This document shows positions 48,664 through 56,915 of a stretch of 64,000 nt of DNA, one piece after another. The DNA lies in contig NZ_CP126994.1 of the NCBI RefSeq assembly GCF_030252425.1, positions 3,963,001 to 4,027,000 of the forward strand, written 5' to 3'. Positions within the stretch are counted from its first letter, which is position 1. Each line of letters opens with the position of its first letter. The position numbers and the translations under genes are program-made. A model generated the notes under the pieces. The model had not been told where the DNA came from, did no database searches, and saw only the letters and a list, made by a program, of their open reading frames with translations. Origin of the DNA: Acidisoma sp. PAMC 29798. Its GTDB lineage: Bacteria > Pseudomonadota > Alphaproteobacteria > Acetobacterales > Acetobacteraceae.

Positions 48664-49275
48664 TTAGAGGGTAATCTCTGCCTGCAATTGGCTGAACATT
48701 TCGACCAAGTAGCTTTTCAGCGGTTGGCAGCCATCCTCTTTGTTCCACTGCTCGGCAGCCAGGCGCATCGCACCGATCCCGACTAGGGCGACCATGCGCA
48801 AACGCGGGTGCCGCGCCGGACTTGGCCATTTTTCTGCCAGAGCATTGAACAACGCCTGCTCCTGACGTTCATAATTCGCCTGCTTGCGGGCCAGCAATGC
48901 GTCTGTCGAACGCATAAGCCGATCAATGGCGATCGCCTCATCGCTTTCATACTGCGAGATCATCACCATCAATGCGTCCCGCACGGCGTCGAGCGGGGCG
49001 ACATCGGCAGGCATGTCGGCGAGGGCCACCTTGAACGCCGCCTCGGCCTCACTTTCGAGGGCGACGAGGATCGCTTCCTTCGATTCGAAGTAGTGGAAGA
49101 AAGTCCGGCGCGAAATATCGGCAGCTTCCGCTATCGCGTCCAGCGTCGTGGCATCGAAGCCGTTTGCCAAAAACAGCCGCAATCCGGCCTCGGCGATCCG
49201 CTGCCGCGTCTGACGTTGCTTTCGCGCCCGGATGCCTTCGGGCGGCGGAGACGGCAGATGGAGGTCCTGTGTCAT
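48664..49275 (-). CDS. TetR/AcrR-family transcriptional regulator
   Basis: 203 aa. The N-terminal helix-turn-helix is typical (RIAEAGLRLFLANGFDATTL, then AADISRRTFFHYFESKEAIL). The C-terminal ligand-binding part has no specific signature. It is divergent from the SDR gene; a short perfect inverted repeat lies between them and is a candidate operator. It probably represses the SDR gene. Confidence 0.93.
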   Translation of the reverse strand: MTQDLHLPSPPPEGIRARKQRQTRQRIAEAGLRLFLANGFDATTLDAIAEAADISRRTFFHYFESKEAILVALESEAEAAFKVALADMPADVAPLDAVRDALMVMISQYESDEAIAIDRLMRSTDALLARKQANYERQEQALFNALAEKWPSPARHPRLRMVALVGIGAMRLAAEQWNKEDGCQPLKSYLVEMFSQLQAEITL

Positions 49276-49313
49276 GCCGCATCTTAATCACAGAATTTCC
49301 TTGATTGCAATAT

Positions 49314-49326
49314 TGCACTTAGTGCA
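49314..49326. promoter_or_regulatory. Candidate TetR operator
   Basis: TGCACTTAGTGCA, a perfect 5-bp inverted repeat with a 3-bp spacer, in the 86-bp gap between the divergent TetR and SDR genes and about 36 bp from the SDR start. Binding is inferred from position and symmetry only. Confidence 0.45.
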
Positions 49327-49361
49327 TATATAGACATCACCACCGAATGGAGTAGGCCTTC

Positions 49362-50336
49362 ATGACGACCTGGAACACGATGAACATCCCCCCGCAGCAC
49401 GGCCGGTCGGCCATCGTCACGGGGACGGGTGGCCTCGGCTTCGAGACTGCCTTGGCCCTGGCGAAAGCGGGCGGTGACGTCGTCCTGGCCGGGCGGAGTG
49501 CCGAAAAAGGCAGGGCTTCGGTCGCGCGTATCAAGGCGGCAATACCGTCCGCGCAGATCGCCTTTGAACGGCTCGACCTGGCCAGTCTCGCCTCGGTCGA
49601 GGCATTCAGCGATCGCATACTGGGCGCGCGTCGCCGCTTGGACCTGTTGGTCAACAATGCCGGGGTGATGACACCACCGACCTGGCAGACGACGTCGGAC
49701 GGATTCGAACTCCAGTTCGGGACGAACTACCTCGGTCATTTCGCGCTGACCGCGCGACTATTGCCATTACTGCAACAGGGACATGCGCCGCGGGTGGTCA
49801 ATCTGAGCAGCCTTGCCCATCGGAGCGGGGTCATCCGGTTCGATGATCTCCATCGGGGCCGGTCGTATAAACCCTGGGCGTCCTATGCCCAGTCGAAGCT
49901 TGCGATGTTAATGTTCGCACTGGAGTTGCAACGGCGCAGCGATGCCGCGGGCTGGGGATTGATGAGCAACGCCGCCCATCCCGGTTACGCCCGCACCGAC
50001 TTGATTCCCAATGGGCCGGGCAAGGACGCCTTCCTATCGAAGCTCAACCTGCTCGTTCAGCCACTGATCAGCCATTCGGCCGCCGACGGGGCCCTGCCCA
50101 CTTTGTTCGCCGCCACGTCGCCCGATGCGGCAGGCGCCGCCTATTACGGACCGGACTGGTTTTTTGAACTCAAGGGGCCGCCTAAGCGGGCCAAGATCGC
50201 AGCAGCCGCGCAGGACGAGGACGTGGCGGCACGTCTGTGGGACGTATCGGAGCAATTGACCGGCGTTGCCATGCCCACGGGCATGGCCATCGGTCGCGAG
50301 AGCGTGCGAGGCCGCATGCCTGTGCTCACCCCCTAA
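49362..50336 (+). CDS. Short-chain dehydrogenase/reductase
   Basis: 324 aa. The cofactor loop is present as AIVTGTGGLGFETALALAKAG (TGxxxGxG). LLVNNAGVM, the catalytic Ser in NLSSLAHRS, and YAQSKLA supply the NNAG motif and the Ser-Tyr-Lys set. The size and C-terminal region resemble retinol-dehydrogenase/WW-domain-oxidoreductase-like SDRs. Substrate unknown. It is controlled, most likely, by the divergent TetR protein. Confidence 0.93.
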   Translation: MTTWNTMNIPPQHGRSAIVTGTGGLGFETALALAKAGGDVVLAGRSAEKGRASVARIKAAIPSAQIAFERLDLASLASVEAFSDRILGARRRLDLLVNNAGVMTPPTWQTTSDGFELQFGTNYLGHFALTARLLPLLQQGHAPRVVNLSSLAHRSGVIRFDDLHRGRSYKPWASYAQSKLAMLMFALELQRRSDAAGWGLMSNAAHPGYARTDLIPNGPGKDAFLSKLNLLVQPLISHSAADGALPTLFAATSPDAAGAAYYGPDWFFELKGPPKRAKIAAAAQDEDVAARLWDVSEQLTGVAMPTGMAIGRESVRGRMPVLTP

Positions 50337-50343
50337 AGACGTG

Positions 50344-50374
50344 AGGCGGCGCGTCCGGGCCGGACGCGCCGCCT
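50344..50374. terminator. Bidirectional hairpin terminator
   Basis: A perfect 14-bp inverted repeat (AGGCGGCGCGTCCG on the left arm) with a 3-base loop, followed by a short T-run on the plus side. It sits between the convergent 3' ends of the SDR and ester-cyclase genes. Confidence 0.75.
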
Positions 50375-50384
50375 TTCGGGCTGG

Positions 50385-50930
50385 TCAGCCCGATAGCTTG
50401 GCGATGCCCATGCTCTGCAGCAGCGTCAGATTATCTTCGATGTGCCAGTTATCGGTCACCCGGCCATCGGTTAGCTTCAGCAGATCGGTAGCGATGAAAC
50501 GGATCGTCTGGCCCTTGCCACGAACCTTGCCGAAGACGCCGGTGAAGTGCCCGGTGAAGACCATGTGGACCGCCACATAATCTCCGGCGATGACCATCTT
50601 CTGCACTTCTACCTGCAAGTCGGGCACCGCCATCCGGAAATGGCTTGATGCATAGGCCGGACCCGTCGGCCCTTGCGGGCGTCCGGGCGGCAAGGTGTGA
50701 TCGACGAAGCCCGGTGCAATGGCTTGATCCAAAAGCCTGGCATCGCCAGTGTTCCAGAATTCGTAGAAATGCCGGGCCGTCTTCTCTGCCGTGGCCTGCT
50801 GTGCGGCGGAGATCGAAGTGGCGACCACGATGTCGTCAATTTTCAATGGCTGCGCGTGGGCCGCCGTCATGAACAAGACGGGTGCGGCCAGCGCCAGGAT
50901 GGCGCGTGCGGACAGGTTATCCCGGGTCAT
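50385..50930 (-). CDS. SnoaL-like ester-cyclase family protein, secreted
   Basis: 181 aa. An N-terminal signal peptide (ARAILALAAPVLFMTAAHAQ) precedes a SnoaL-like polyketide-cyclase fold of the NTF2 superfamily (ATAEKTARHFYEFWNTGDAR, then PGFVDHTLPPGRPQGP, then VQKMVIAGDYVAVHMVFTGH). Its ATG overlaps the VOC stop (ATGA). The natural substrate is unknown; proteins annotated this way are often scavenging or detoxifying enzymes. Confidence 0.88.
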   Translation of the reverse strand: MTRDNLSARAILALAAPVLFMTAAHAQPLKIDDIVVATSISAAQQATAEKTARHFYEFWNTGDARLLDQAIAPGFVDHTLPPGRPQGPTGPAYASSHFRMAVPDLQVEVQKMVIAGDYVAVHMVFTGHFTGVFGKVRGKGQTIRFIATDLLKLTDGRVTDNWHIEDNLTLLQSMGIAKLSG

Positions 50931-51322
50931 GTCGCGTCTCCGGATTTTGGGGTTGCTGCCACGGGGGATTCCCGGAACACCAATTCTAGTAAAATGCCTG
51001 TCGGCGTATGGAGGAACAGGCGCCGCTCACCCAGTTCGGGCAAATCCATCGTGGTGTAATCGACACCCAACCCATCCAGCTTACGGCGCTGGCCATCATA
51101 GTCGGTCAGGCGGAACCCGAAATGGTCGATGGTTTCGCCGCCGCGATCGACGGGGCCGCCATGTCCGGGAATGAGGTGCATGACGGGGTCGCCATTCGCA
51201 TAGAGCCAGTAGCCGGGAAAGGCGAACCCGGGGCGATACCCGGGTTCCAGATCCAACACCGCGGTAAGGAAGGCACGGGTGCCCTCCAGGTCACGGGTGC
51301 GCAGGGTCACGTGGTCGAGCAT
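50927..51322 (-). CDS. VOC (glyoxalase/bleomycin-resistance fold) protein
   Basis: 131 aa from ATG 51322, with GGGGGA upstream. One vicinal-oxygen-chelate fold in two beta-alpha-beta-beta-beta units: MLDHVTLRTRDLEGTRAFL at the start, DHFGFRLTDYDGQRRKLDGL in the middle and LFLHTPTGILLELVFRE near the end. The metal ligands His (DHVT), His (DHFGF) and Glu (LLELVF) are present. Could be a dioxygenase-like or glyoxalase-type enzyme. It lies between the ester cyclase (4-bp overlap) and the deacetylase (start 17 bp from its 3' end). Confidence 0.9.
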   Translation of the reverse strand: MLDHVTLRTRDLEGTRAFLTAVLDLEPGYRPGFAFPGYWLYANGDPVMHLIPGHGGPVDRGGETIDHFGFRLTDYDGQRRKLDGLGVDYTTMDLPELGERRLFLHTPTGILLELVFRESPVAATPKSGDAT

Positions 51323-51338
51323 GATGTGGTCCCCCGTA

Positions 51339-52235
51339 TTAGGCAGTGGGACCCGGCAGGCCGGTGACATCCGGCGCGCCCCGCTGCAACACGGGCGTGG
51401 TGTCGCGGTGGGCCAGGGCATAGCGGGCGATCTCATCCTTGCGGGCAAACCACACGCCGGGCTTGCTCTTGGCGTAGGTCAGGAAGCGGTCCAGCACCCT
51501 CACCCGTCCGGCATGTCCTGAAATGCGGTCGTGCAGACTGATCACCATCATGCGCCGGCGATTGGCCCCCTCCTCGTAGAGCTGGTCGAACTCATCACGC
51601 AGGGCTTGCTCGTACGCCGCCGGATCCCAGCCTTCAAAGGGAAACGATACGATATCGTTCATGTGGAATGTGTAAGGCACGGTGACGAAGTCGCGCCCAC
51701 GCACGGGGATGATGAACGGCTCGTCGTGGCTCGGCTCGTCGATGTGGTACAGGAACCCGAGATCCTGTAAAGTCTCCAGGATGTGGATCGAATTTCGCAT
51801 CCAATAGGCATTCCAGCCGATCGGGGTTTGCCCGGTGATGCGGTGGATGGTCTCCACACTGTCCGCGATGAAACGCTTTTCCTGGTCCTGTGGCAGATCA
51901 TAGCTGTGCGACCATATCCGGCCGTGGGCTGCGGCTTCATGCCCCCGGCGGACGATTTCCTGCGCCAGGTCGGGGGAGGTTTCGACGGCCTTGCCGATCA
52001 TGAACGACGACAGCGTGATGCCATGCTTGTCCATCAGGTCGAGAACGCGGGGCACACCCTCGTAATGGCCATAGGCGAAGAACGCGTTGGTCGGCAGGTC
52101 AGGCACGCCTTTTTCAATTGGGTCCCGGATCACGCCCCCAGCCCCTGAAATCGGCTGGCCGCCGCCTTCGAACATCAGCGACAGACTGACCGCCAGGCGT
52201 GCGCCGTCAGGCCAGAATTGGGTTTGATAAACCAT
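51339..52235 (-). CDS. Polysaccharide deacetylase (PuuE/allantoinase-like) family protein
   Basis: 298 aa from ATG 52235, chosen for GAGGAC eight bases upstream. It has the NodB-type fold: SLSLMFEGGGQP where the catalytic Asp/Glu region is expected, GHEAAAHGRIWSHSYDLPQ with the metal-binding His pair, and HDRISGHAGRVRVLDRFL near the end. The best match by memory is the PuuE/allantoinase-like branch, which acts on small cyclic amides as well as sugars. It is the first gene of a minus-strand unit (deacetylase, VOC, ester cyclase) and is divergent from the LysR gene. Confidence 0.87.
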   Translation of the reverse strand: MVYQTQFWPDGARLAVSLSLMFEGGGQPISGAGGVIRDPIEKGVPDLPTNAFFAYGHYEGVPRVLDLMDKHGITLSSFMIGKAVETSPDLAQEIVRRGHEAAAHGRIWSHSYDLPQDQEKRFIADSVETIHRITGQTPIGWNAYWMRNSIHILETLQDLGFLYHIDEPSHDEPFIIPVRGRDFVTVPYTFHMNDIVSFPFEGWDPAAYEQALRDEFDQLYEEGANRRRMMVISLHDRISGHAGRVRVLDRFLTYAKSKPGVWFARKDEIARYALAHRDTTPVLQRGAPDVTGLPGPTA

Positions 52236-52415
52236 GTCAGTTGTCCTCGTTTGGAGTGGTCCCGCGCCGGCGGTCGCCGGGAAGGCGATCGATGCCATGA
52301 CCGAACGGCGGCTCAGGAGTGGTGCGATTTGCATCATGAGGCAAGATTGCACTATCGCTGTTGAGATATAATGCGCGGAAAAAGACATGAGTCCTTTCCC
52401 ATGGGTAGATAATCG

Positions 52416-53381
52416 ATGCTCGATAATCTGATGGAATTGCGGACGTTCCAACGCATCATTGTCCTCGGCAGCCTTTCGTCCGCCGCGCGGGAAATGGGCC
52501 TGGGCGTTGCGGTGGTCAGCAAGCGCCTGGCCGCACTGGAACGGCGGACTGCAACCCGGCTGGTCACCCGCACCACGCGGCGGCTCTCACCGACCGAGGA
52601 GGGACGCGACTTGCTGAGCGCAATCGACCGGATCTTGGAGGATGTCGCGTCTGCCGAGGCCCGTTTGGCAGGGGGCCTAGAGGAGCCGTTTGGCCTGTTG
52701 CGGGTCTCGGCGCCCGTCTCCCTGGGGCGTCGCAACGTCGGTCCCGTGTTGAGCGACCTGGTCACCCGTTATCCGCACTTAGCGCCTGAGTTGCTGCTGT
52801 CGGACACCGTTGTCGACATCGTCGATAAGGGTATCGACGTGGCAGTGCGCATTGGAGCGCCTGACGACAGTTCCGCCGTCATGCGAAAGCTCGCCGATAG
52901 CCGCCGGGTCTTGGTGGCTTCACCAGCTTTTCTGAATGCCCACGGGCGGCCCACGACACCCGACCAGGTGTCCCGGCTGCCCTGCCTGCGTTACGGCCGG
53001 TCCGAGGAGCCATGGGCCGTGTTTGGACCGAACGGGAAGGTGGCCGAGATCGAGACGCGGACACGGTTGCGCACGGATAACGGCGATGCCTTGCATGATT
53101 GGACGCTGGCAGGGCATGGCATTGCGCTTAAATCAGCGATCGACGTCACGGTAGACATCCGTGCCGGGCGATTGGAGCGGGTCTTGGATGGCTGGGCCAG
53201 CGCCTCGGCACCGATCTACGCCATGTTTCCGTCGGCTCGACATCTTTCGCCAAAGGTACGGGTTTTCGTCGATGCCCTGGCGACCAGCTTTGCGAATAGC
53301 GAAGCCATGAGCCGCCCTATTAGTCCGGCGCGCGGCGAGGGCGAGCCCCTACAATCGACATCCACGGCGTTGGGCGTGTGA
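52416..53381 (+). CDS. LysR-family transcriptional regulator
   Basis: 321 aa. The N-terminal winged helix-turn-helix is canonical (LRTFQRIIVLGSLSSAAREM, then VSKRLAALERRTATRLVTRT). A periplasmic-binding-protein-like effector domain follows (GLLRVSAPVSLGRRNVGPVL). Divergent from the deacetylase-VOC-ester cyclase unit, which it probably activates. Confidence 0.94.
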   Translation: MLDNLMELRTFQRIIVLGSLSSAAREMGLGVAVVSKRLAALERRTATRLVTRTTRRLSPTEEGRDLLSAIDRILEDVASAEARLAGGLEEPFGLLRVSAPVSLGRRNVGPVLSDLVTRYPHLAPELLLSDTVVDIVDKGIDVAVRIGAPDDSSAVMRKLADSRRVLVASPAFLNAHGRPTTPDQVSRLPCLRYGRSEEPWAVFGPNGKVAEIETRTRLRTDNGDALHDWTLAGHGIALKSAIDVTVDIRAGRLERVLDGWASASAPIYAMFPSARHLSPKVRVFVDALATSFANSEAMSRPISPARGEGEPLQSTSTALGV

Positions 53382-53549
53382 CACCGTCACACCGCAGCTA
53401 TCGGGTGCCCCTCATGGCAGGGGAGTTCTGGGAACCAACCCACGTGCACGGCAGCTATCTGACCGACGCCGCCCTGAACCTGCCAGACCGGAATCGGCCA
53501 AGCCTTGCCATACGGGCCACGCACCTTGGCTAAGCATACGTTTTCGAAC

Positions 53550-53903
53550 ATCTTCTCGCCGGTCCTCCTGTATGCCACGCTGCTGGTCGACGGGACCGAC
53601 CTCGGTCTAGAGCGCATGGTGGACGCGACCCGAGACCTCAGCTACCATCACCTCGTCAACGTGGCGCAGTGGCACGTCAACTAAGACAACTCGCTTCAGG
53701 CCGTGCCGTCACCGTTGAGGCGCACCATGGGCACGCCATCTCTGCCATTTGGGGCCACTGCACCGACGCCATCCTGTGATGGCCAATACTTCCGTGCTGG
53801 CGGTCGGGCCGGGCCCCGCGGGGACATCAACGCAACATACGGGATCGATCCCGGCGTCGTGCTCCAGACGACCCAGTCCGGCCCGGTGCACACCCGAGTC
53901 ATC
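53550..53903 (+). pseudogene. Tn3-family transposase remnant, part 1
   Basis: Fragments of the TnpA C-terminal half in changing frames: YATLLVDGTDLGLERMVDAT, YHHLVNVAQWHVN, then AHHGHAISAIWG, then CDGQYFRAGGRAGPRGDINA and YGIDPGVVLQ...HTRVI. The order matches Tn3 TnpA. It contains frame breaks and an in-frame stop, so it was already dead before the IS5-family insertion that follows. Confidence 0.75.
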
Positions 53904-53906
53904 TAG

Positions 53907-54745
53907 GATCAGGACCTATTAAATTGCTGAGCGAGCGATATGTTGATTCAATGGTGGCATCGGGAGGTGCCACCATGAGTGATCTGATCTGGTTGTCCGG
54001 GGCGCAGATGCGTCGGATAGAGCCACATTTTCCGCAATCGCATGGCGTGCCGCGGGTCGATGACCGACGCGTGATCAGCGGCATAATGTTCGTGATTCGC
54101 AATGGCCTACGCTGGCGCGACGCTCAGAAGGACTATGGCCCTCACAAGACAATCTATAACCGGTTCATCCGCTGGAGCCGCCTCGGCGTCTTCAACCGCA
54201 TCTTCGCGGCGCTGGCGGCCAAGGGCGGCAAGCCTGATCGGCTGATGATCGATGCCACCCATCTGAAGGCGCATCGGACGGCTGCCAGCCTTTTAAAAAA
54301 GGGCCTGTTCCCCGACGTATCGGGCGCACCAAAGGCGGCCTGAACTCGAAACTCCACGCTGTCTGCGACGGCCAAGGACGGCAGCTGGTCATGCTGCTCA
54401 GCGAAGGCCAAATGAGCGACTATAAGGGCGCGGCGCTCATGATTGACGCGCTCCCCAAGGCCAAAGCCTTATTGGCCGATAGAGGTTACGATGCCGACTG
54501 GTTCCGCCAAGCCCTGACAACACGCGGGATCACGCCGTGCATCCCGTCCAAAGCCAACCGCAAAATCCCGATCCCGCACGACCGAACCCTCTATCGTCAG
54601 CGTCATCGTATCGAGAACATGTTCGGCAGGCTCAAGGATTGGCGGCGCATCCACACTCGCTACGATCGCTGCGCCCACACCTTCATGTCGGCGATCTGCA
54701 TCGCCGCCGCCGTTATCTTCTGCCTCTGATCAATGAGTCCTGAGC
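53907..54745 (+). mobile_element. IS5-family (IS427 group) element with CTAG duplication
   Basis: 839 bp. Ends are GATCAGGACCTATT (left) and GCTCAGGACTCATT (right, reverse complement). CTAG flanks both sides (53903-53906 and 54746-54749), the typical target of the IS427 group. It splits the Tn3 remnant. Confidence 0.85.
53975..54729 (+). CDS. IS5-family transposase made by -1 frameshifting
   Basis: Two overlapping frames. ORF A starts at ATG 53975 (MSDLIWLSGAQMRRIEPHFP) and ends at 54343. ORF B continues in the -1 frame after the slippery run A AAA AAG at 54295-54301 and ends at 54729 (GRTKGGLNSKLHAVCDGQG, then ADRGYDADWFRQAL, RHRIENMFGRLKDWRR). The DDE residues are split: Asp in LMIDATHLKAH, Asp in LADRGYDADW, and Glu in RHRIENMF. 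The joint looks intact, so it may be active. Confidence 0.9.
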
Positions 54746-54900
54746 CTAGTTAACGTCCAGTGAGGCGCTCTACGTGCTGGATGGCCTGCATCCGCAGGCG
54801 CATCGGACTAGCCTGCGCATTGCCGAGCACCATACCGACACAGCCGGCGCTACCGACCGACCTTTCCGAGCGAGAAAGCTACGGGGACAACCAAATTGCG
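54746..54900 (+). pseudogene. Tn3-family transposase remnant, part 2
   Basis: SEALYVLDGLHPQAHRTSLR, then IAEHHTDTAGATDRPF, matches the Tn3 TnpA segment that follows part 1 (SEAPYVLDGLLHHE..L.IEEHYTDTAGYTD). Joining across the IS puts the two parts in order, separated by an in-frame TAG. Confidence 0.75.
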
Positions 54901-54913
54901 CCCTGCGACTGCA

Positions 54914-55225
54914 TCAGACGTGTGGCACTGGCTGGGTAATGGGCTGCACCGCCAACCGTAGGCCCATCGTGCGCAGGAGCGCATTCAGGCTACGCAGCTC
55001 CGGGTTCCCCTTCTCGGAGAGCGTGCGGTAAAGCTGGGTCGGGTTAAGCTCAGCCGACTTGGCCACTCCTGGGATGCCGCCGAACGCCTTGGTCATTTGG
55101 CGCAGCGTCACCAGCAGTTCACCTTGGTCGCCATCCGCAAAGATCGCGTCAAGGGTCGCTGCGGCCATCGCCGGGTCGTTGTGAAATAGCTCGGCCATGG
55201 CATCGTCGTGGCTACGGTCCTTCAT
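54914..55225 (-). CDS. HigA/XRE-type antitoxin
   Basis: 103 aa from ATG 55225, with AAGGAG ten bases upstream; the frame is open up to 55282 inside the toxin gene. It has the addiction-module antitoxin pattern (LLVTLRQMTKAFGGIPGVAK, then LNPTQLYRTLSEKGNPELRS). A helix-turn-helix is centred on AKSAELNPTQLYRTL. Toxin precedes antitoxin, as in higBA. It probably binds its own promoter. Confidence 0.85.
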   Translation of the reverse strand: MKDRSHDDAMAELFHNDPAMAAATLDAIFADGDQGELLVTLRQMTKAFGGIPGVAKSAELNPTQLYRTLSEKGNPELRSLNALLRTMGLRLAVQPITQPVPHV

Positions 55226-55238
55226 CAGCGTTACTCCT

Positions 55239-55568
55239 TCAATCAGCTCGGTTTTGCCAGTCGCGCCAATAGGCGCAGGCACGGGTGATGTCGGGGGCCT
55301 GCGTCCGCTTGGCGCCGCCGCACAGAAGCAGCATCACCGTCTTGCCCGATTGAGCATAATAGACGCGGTAGCCTGGACCGACATCAATCCGCAGTTCATA
55401 GACCCCATCGCGCAGCGGCTTGCAGTCACCGAAATTGCCCTGTTCCAAGCGGTTAAGACGGCGAATGATCGCAGCCTTGCCCTGTATGTCGCGGAGCTTG
55501 CGCAGCCAGTCGGCGAGCAAATCCTTGCCGTCTGGGGTGAGGTAGTGCCGGATCTCAAACACGCGCAA
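55239..55568 (-). CDS. RelE/HigB-type toxin
   Basis: 109 aa. The family blocks are LLADWLRKLRDIQGKAAIIR, RLNRLEQGNFGDCKPLRDGV and YELRIDVGPGYRVYYAQSGK, with LLLCGGAKRTQ near the end. This is the phage-derived Gp49-like/HigB group, usually an mRNA interferase. It is 13 bp ahead of the antitoxin. The remnant at 44737 is a damaged relative. Confidence 0.88.
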   Translation of the reverse strand: MRVFEIRHYLTPDGKDLLADWLRKLRDIQGKAAIIRRLNRLEQGNFGDCKPLRDGVYELRIDVGPGYRVYYAQSGKTVMLLLCGGAKRTQAPDITRACAYWRDWQNRAD

Positions 55569-56051
55569 TATTCGTTTATAAACGAATTCATGTCAAGCTT
55601 GGCTAAGCGCAGGAAGGCGACCCGCCGCTTCGAGGATAGGCGCGACCACGGCCAAGAAGGTAGGACCTGGGTCGTGTCACGCATCTTGCCGATCAGACCG
55701 ATACCAAGGGCCACCATCAGGAATACCGTTACCTTGGCGGCCTGGACCAGCCCTTGAGCCAGCGCCACCACGACGGGCAAGGCGATCGCATCCTCCGCTT
55801 CCGCTAGGTCCGGACCTGATGAGGATTTCAAAGGTGCTATCGCCTTGGCGTCGTCCCGTGCGTGGGAAGTCGATGGCGATGTGCAGCCGATCGGGGAGGG
55901 GCAGCCCGAGCTGGGCAAAGGCGGGTTATAGGCGGCCTGCGACATCGTTGAGCCAGTTTTTGCGGTGGAGTGCTGGGTTTAGGGTATCCCTCCGCCGAGA
56001 GCGCCTAGTCGGGCGATAGCATCCTACTGCAGGATCCCGACCGTTTAAGGT
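55569..56051. other. Unassigned stretch before the IS66 element
   Basis: 483 bp. A minus-strand frame encodes a hydrophobic segment (ALPVVVALAQGLVQAAKVTV) but has no good start and no family I recognise; another minus frame has RLHIAIDFPRTGRRQGDSTF. Probably debris of an older mobile element. The left end of the outer IS66 element must lie here but was not located. Confidence 0.4.
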
Positions 56052-56438
56052 TTGGGGGTTGCCGGGATAGTGTCCACTAGCGAGATAATGAACACTAAGA
56101 AGAATGTCCGGCGGAAAATTTGGCCGGAGGCGTTGAAGCGCGAGATCGTGGCAGCGGGGTCGGTGCCGGGCGTGTCGGTTTCGGTGATTGGCCGGCAGTA
56201 TAACGTAAACACCAATCTGGTCTTCACCTGGCGGCGGCAGTTCACTCTCCCCGCTCACACGACAGACGCGGGTTTTCTGCCGCTTGTTGTGCAGCCGGAA
56301 GCGGCGCCCAGTGTCGCGCCGTCGCACGTGGCTGACGCGATCGAGATAGAGCTGCCGCGCGGCTACCGGCTGCGCGTCGGTAGCACAACAAAAGCCAGCG
56401 CCTTGCGACTTGTCTTTGATGTGCTGGAGCGGCGATGA
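56052..56438 (+). CDS. tnpA: IS66-family TnpA (outer element)
   Basis: About 128 aa; ATG 56088 (MNTKKNVRRKIWPEALKREI) may be the real start. An OrfA-type helix-turn-helix protein (SVIGRQYNVNTNLVFTWRRQ) of IS66 with a C-terminal RLVFDVLERR. Its stop overlaps tnpB (ATGA), as usual in IS66. Confidence 0.9.
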   Translation: MGVAGIVSTSEIMNTKKNVRRKIWPEALKREIVAAGSVPGVSVSVIGRQYNVNTNLVFTWRRQFTLPAHTTDAGFLPLVVQPEAAPSVAPSHVADAIEIELPRGYRLRVGSTTKASALRLVFDVLERR

Positions 56439-56782
56439 TCGCCTTCCCTGCCAGCGTGCGGGTCTGGCTGGCGGTTGGGCGCCCCGACATGCGGCGCGGC
56501 ATGAACGGCCTGGCGCTGCAGGTGCAACAGGCCCTGGGGCGGGATCCGCATGCCGGCGATCTGTATGTCTTTCGAGGCGCGCGCGGCGATCTGGTGAAGA
56601 TCCTTTGGCACGATGGCGTCGGCATGTCGCTCTATGCCAAGCGGTTGGAGAAGGGCCGCTTCGTGTGGCCAACGCCGACGGACGGCGTGGTGGGGATCTC
56701 GGCCTCGCAACTTGCCTACATGCTCGATGGAATTGATTGGCGAAACCCGCGACACACCTTCCGGCCGAGTTGCGCGGGATAA
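56435..56782 (+). CDS. tnpB: IS66-family TnpB (outer element)
   Basis: 115 aa. The typical IS66 Orf2 (PuvA-like) blocks are complete: VWLAVGRPDMRRGMNGLALQ, YVFRGARGDLVKILWHDGVG, LYAKRLEKGRFVWP. TnpB is required for IS66 transposition. Its partner tnpC is broken. Confidence 0.92.
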   Translation: MIAFPASVRVWLAVGRPDMRRGMNGLALQVQQALGRDPHAGDLYVFRGARGDLVKILWHDGVGMSLYAKRLEKGRFVWPTPTDGVVGISASQLAYMLDGIDWRNPRHTFRPSCAG

Positions 56783-56840
56783 TCACGGACCGCCGCATTT
56801 TTCGCGAGTCAGCCGACGATATTTATGATTCCATCGGCGA

Positions 56841-56860
56841 CATGGAAGTCTGCTCCGAAC
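56841..56860 (+). pseudogene. tnpC: Start of the outer IS66 tnpC, cut by a second IS66
   Basis: ATG 56841 begins MEVCSE..., which continues in frame as PLPDDIDTLRAEVAAGRA at 59567 when the inner IS66 and one 8-bp duplicate are removed. The inner insertion is therefore at about codon 7. Confidence 0.75.
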
Positions 56861-56915
56861 GTAAGCGTCGGCCAATGGCCGCGGTCGTAGCGGTTTGATC
56901 GGCTTCAGCGTTGGA

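Noticed and set aside
53387-53617. 76-aa minus-strand ORF after the LysR gene
   Set aside because: No RBS or family; overlaps Tn3 debris on the other strand.
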